DNA of 7,167 nt from UBA5272 sp964577625 (lineage in GTDB: Bacteria > Patescibacteriota > Minisyncoccia > Phycocordibacterales > UBA5272): positions 1 to 7,167 of the forward strand of contig CAZNZP010000029.1 of the NCBI GenBank assembly GCA_964577625.1. Direction: 5' to 3'. The position numbers were made by a program, and so were the translations under genes. Positions 5,384 through 7,167 of the stretch are shown piece by piece. The notes under the pieces are model-generated. The model saw only the letters and a list, made by a program, of their open reading frames with translations. It had not been told where the DNA came from and made no database searches. Numbering within the stretch: position 1 is the stretch's first letter; every line of letters begins with the position of its first letter.

Positions 5384-7162
5384 ATGATGCAAAATATCAG
5401 GAATTTTTCTATTATTGCCCATATTGATCACGGAAAATCAACTTTAGCTGATCGTCTTTTGGAATTTACTAATACAGTAGAAAATAGGAAAATGAAAGAT
5501 CAGGTTTTGGATTCTATGGATTTGGAAAGAGAGAGAGGTATTACTATTAAAATGACTCCGGTCAGAATGCAATATAAAAATTATATTCTAAATTTGATAG
5601 ACACTCCTGGGCATATAGATTTTTCTTATGAAGTGTCGCGAAGTCTACGAGCTGTGGAAGGGGCTATACTTTTAGTAGATGCGACCCAAGGAGTGCAGGC
5701 ACAAACTTTAACTACTTTGGAAATGGCAGAAGCTGCTGGTTTAAAAATTATTCCAGTTATCAATAAAATTGATTCTCCAATCGCTGATGTTCCTGGAGTC
5801 AAAAAGCAAATCATGGACTTGTTGAAAGTAAATGATGAAGATATTATCCCAGTGTCTGGAAAGACTGGAGAAGGAGTAGAAAATCTTTTAGAAGAAATTA
5901 TTAAAAAAGTCCCAGAACCAAAATTAGAAATAGTAGAAAATAAATCTTTCAGAGCTCTTATTTTTGATTTTGAATATTCTAATCATGAAGGGGTTATTCT
6001 TTATGTGCGTGTGTTGAATGGAAATGTAAAAAGAAATGATGAGCTTCTTTTTATAAAATCTAAATATAGATTTTTAGTAAGAAATGTAGGAACTTTTAAA
6101 CCAGAAAAAAGAGAGGAAAAAGAATTAAAAGAAGGAGAGATTGGATATATTGTGACTGGTATTAAAGAGCCAGGAGTGGCAAGGGTTGGGGATACGGTAA
6201 CAACTTTCGCTCATCCACTTCCTCCTTTTGCGGGATACGAAGAGCCAACCCCATTAGTCTTCGCTTCTATTTATCCAGAAACCCAAGACAGATTTGATGA
6301 TTTACGATCTGGTTTATCTAAACTAAGACTCTCAGACTCTTCTCTTACTTATGAGGAAGAAATGAGTGGAGCGCTCGGTAGGGGGTTTAGATGTGGATTT
6401 TTAGGAATGCTTCATCTAGAAATTGTCACTGAAAGGTTGCGAAGAGAATTTGATCAGGAGCTCATAGTTACTCAACCATCTATTACTTATGAAGTAGAAA
6501 TGCGAGATAAAACCATAGAAAAAGTTTATACTCCAATTCATTTCCCTGATCACGGACAATATTTGAGTGTGCGTGAACCTTGGATTAATTTGACTATTAT
6601 AGTACCAAACGATTATCTTTCTAATATGATGCAACTCTTTCAAAAACATGAAGGAGAAATTCATGATATGGAAGACTGGGGTGAGAATAGGGTAAATATT
6701 AAATTAGCCATGCCACTTCGTGAACTTATGCGAAACTTTTTTGATGAACTAAAATCTTCTTCTAGTGGCTACGCTTCCATTTCTTATAAAATTGGAGAAA
6801 TGAGAGACGCTTCAGTCACTCGTTTAGATATTCTGGTAGCAGAGGAAAGAGTACCAGCTTTTTCTAGGGTGGTAGCAGAATGGAGAGCAAATGAAGAAGC
6901 GGAGGAACTCGTAGAAAAACTTTTCAAAATTCTCCCAAGAGAATTATTTAGGGTGAAGATTCAAGCTGTAGTCAAAGGTAGAATCATTGCTTCTCGCTCT
7001 ATTGCGCCAATGAAAAAAGATGTGACTGGATATTTGTATGGAGGAGATATTACTAGAAAAATGAAATTAAGAGAAAAGCAGAAGAGGGGAAAGAAAAGGA
7101 TGCAGAAAGAAGGAAGGGTCCATATTGAGCATGATACATTTTTGGAGCTTATGAAAAAATAA
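5384..7162 (+). CDS. lepA: Elongation factor 4, translational GTPase LepA
   Basis: Ribosomal GTPase with the EF-G-like domains I, II, III and V plus the LepA-specific C-terminal domain; it acts on stalled or assembling ribosomes. The 592 residues match the family (about 600). Motifs seen: G1 AHIDHGKST (12-20), G2 RGITI (51-55), G3 DTPGH (73-77), G4 NKID (127-130), G5 region VSGKTG (157-162; usually SAKTG). Later landmarks are GFRCGFLGMLHLEIVTERL, ISYKIGEMRDASVTRLDILV, and the terminal LYGGDITRKMKLREKQKRGKKRM typical of LepA. ATG at 5384 and the adjacent ATG at 5387 are both possible; the second matches the common MKNIRNFSIIAHIDHGKS start. No ribosome-binding site; the only purine run (GAAGG, 5355-5359) is too far. 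Oddity: the usual CQ.RRG stretch reads FQKHEG (419-424). Its terminator lies beyond the window. Confidence 0.97.
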   Translation: MMQNIRNFSIIAHIDHGKSTLADRLLEFTNTVENRKMKDQVLDSMDLERERGITIKMTPVRMQYKNYILNLIDTPGHIDFSYEVSRSLRAVEGAILLVDATQGVQAQTLTTLEMAEAAGLKIIPVINKIDSPIADVPGVKKQIMDLLKVNDEDIIPVSGKTGEGVENLLEEIIKKVPEPKLEIVENKSFRALIFDFEYSNHEGVILYVRVLNGNVKRNDELLFIKSKYRFLVRNVGTFKPEKREEKELKEGEIGYIVTGIKEPGVARVGDTVTTFAHPLPPFAGYEEPTPLVFASIYPETQDRFDDLRSGLSKLRLSDSSLTYEEEMSGALGRGFRCGFLGMLHLEIVTERLRREFDQELIVTQPSITYEVEMRDKTIEKVYTPIHFPDHGQYLSVREPWINLTIIVPNDYLSNMMQLFQKHEGEIHDMEDWGENRVNIKLAMPLRELMRNFFDELKSSSSGYASISYKIGEMRDASVTRLDILVAEERVPAFSRVVAEWRANEEAEELVEKLFKILPRELFRVKIQAVVKGRIIASRSIAPMKKDVTGYLYGGDITRKMKLREKQKRGKKRMQKEGRVHIEHDTFLELMKK

Positions 7163-7167
7163 AACCG

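Noticed and set aside
21..7162. UGA recoding as in Gracilibacteria/Absconditabacteria
   Set aside because: No in-frame TGA occurs in the genes, and all six use TAA or TAG. Six stops are too few to argue for recoding, and glycines are encoded by GGN as usual.

Overview
This AT-rich window (about one third G+C by eye) looks like a chromosomal segment of a Patescibacteria/CPR bacterium, probably of the Parcubacteria (Paceibacteria) type. The evidence is low-GC, Lys/Ile-rich coding, very short intergenic gaps, a thimet-type M3 peptidase, a membrane-anchored DUF192 protein, and a LepA C-terminus of the form I associate with these lineages. The lineage is an inference from sequence style. No marker here proves it. 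All six genes lie on the + strand.

Layout: (1) the window opens inside an M3-family zinc oligopeptidase gene whose N-terminal ~120 codons lie upstream of the window. (2) After a ~90-nt gap with a promoter and a leader hairpin comes typA/bipA, a complete ribosome-associated GTPase gene ending at a 13-bp-stem terminator. (3) Next are two small, unrecognised, mutually homologous genes (132 and 121 aa). Each has its own near-consensus promoter and its own strong intrinsic terminator, so the whole promoter-leader-gene-terminator unit appears in tandem. (4) Then comes a membrane-anchored DUF192 gene with an extended -10 promoter. (5) The window ends with a complete lepA (elongation factor 4), whose predicted promoter sits almost on the start codon.

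Functional reading: typA and lepA are both translational GTPases that act on the ribosome under stress or suboptimal conditions. The peptidase would clear short peptides in the cytoplasm, and the DUF192 domain would sit outside the membrane. Nothing shows that these genes form one operon: terminators or promoters separate nearly every gene. The part I cannot explain from known families is the duplicated small-gene cassette at 3671-4643, with a shared 51-nt promoter/leader block that carries a 9-bp-periodic direct repeat at the predicted transcription start. A second unexplained item is a 27-nt, strongly GC-rich stretch in the peptidase gene that looks like a precise nine-codon insertion.

No RNA genes, CRISPR arrays, insertion sequences or origins were seen. 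No gap between genes reaches 300 bases.
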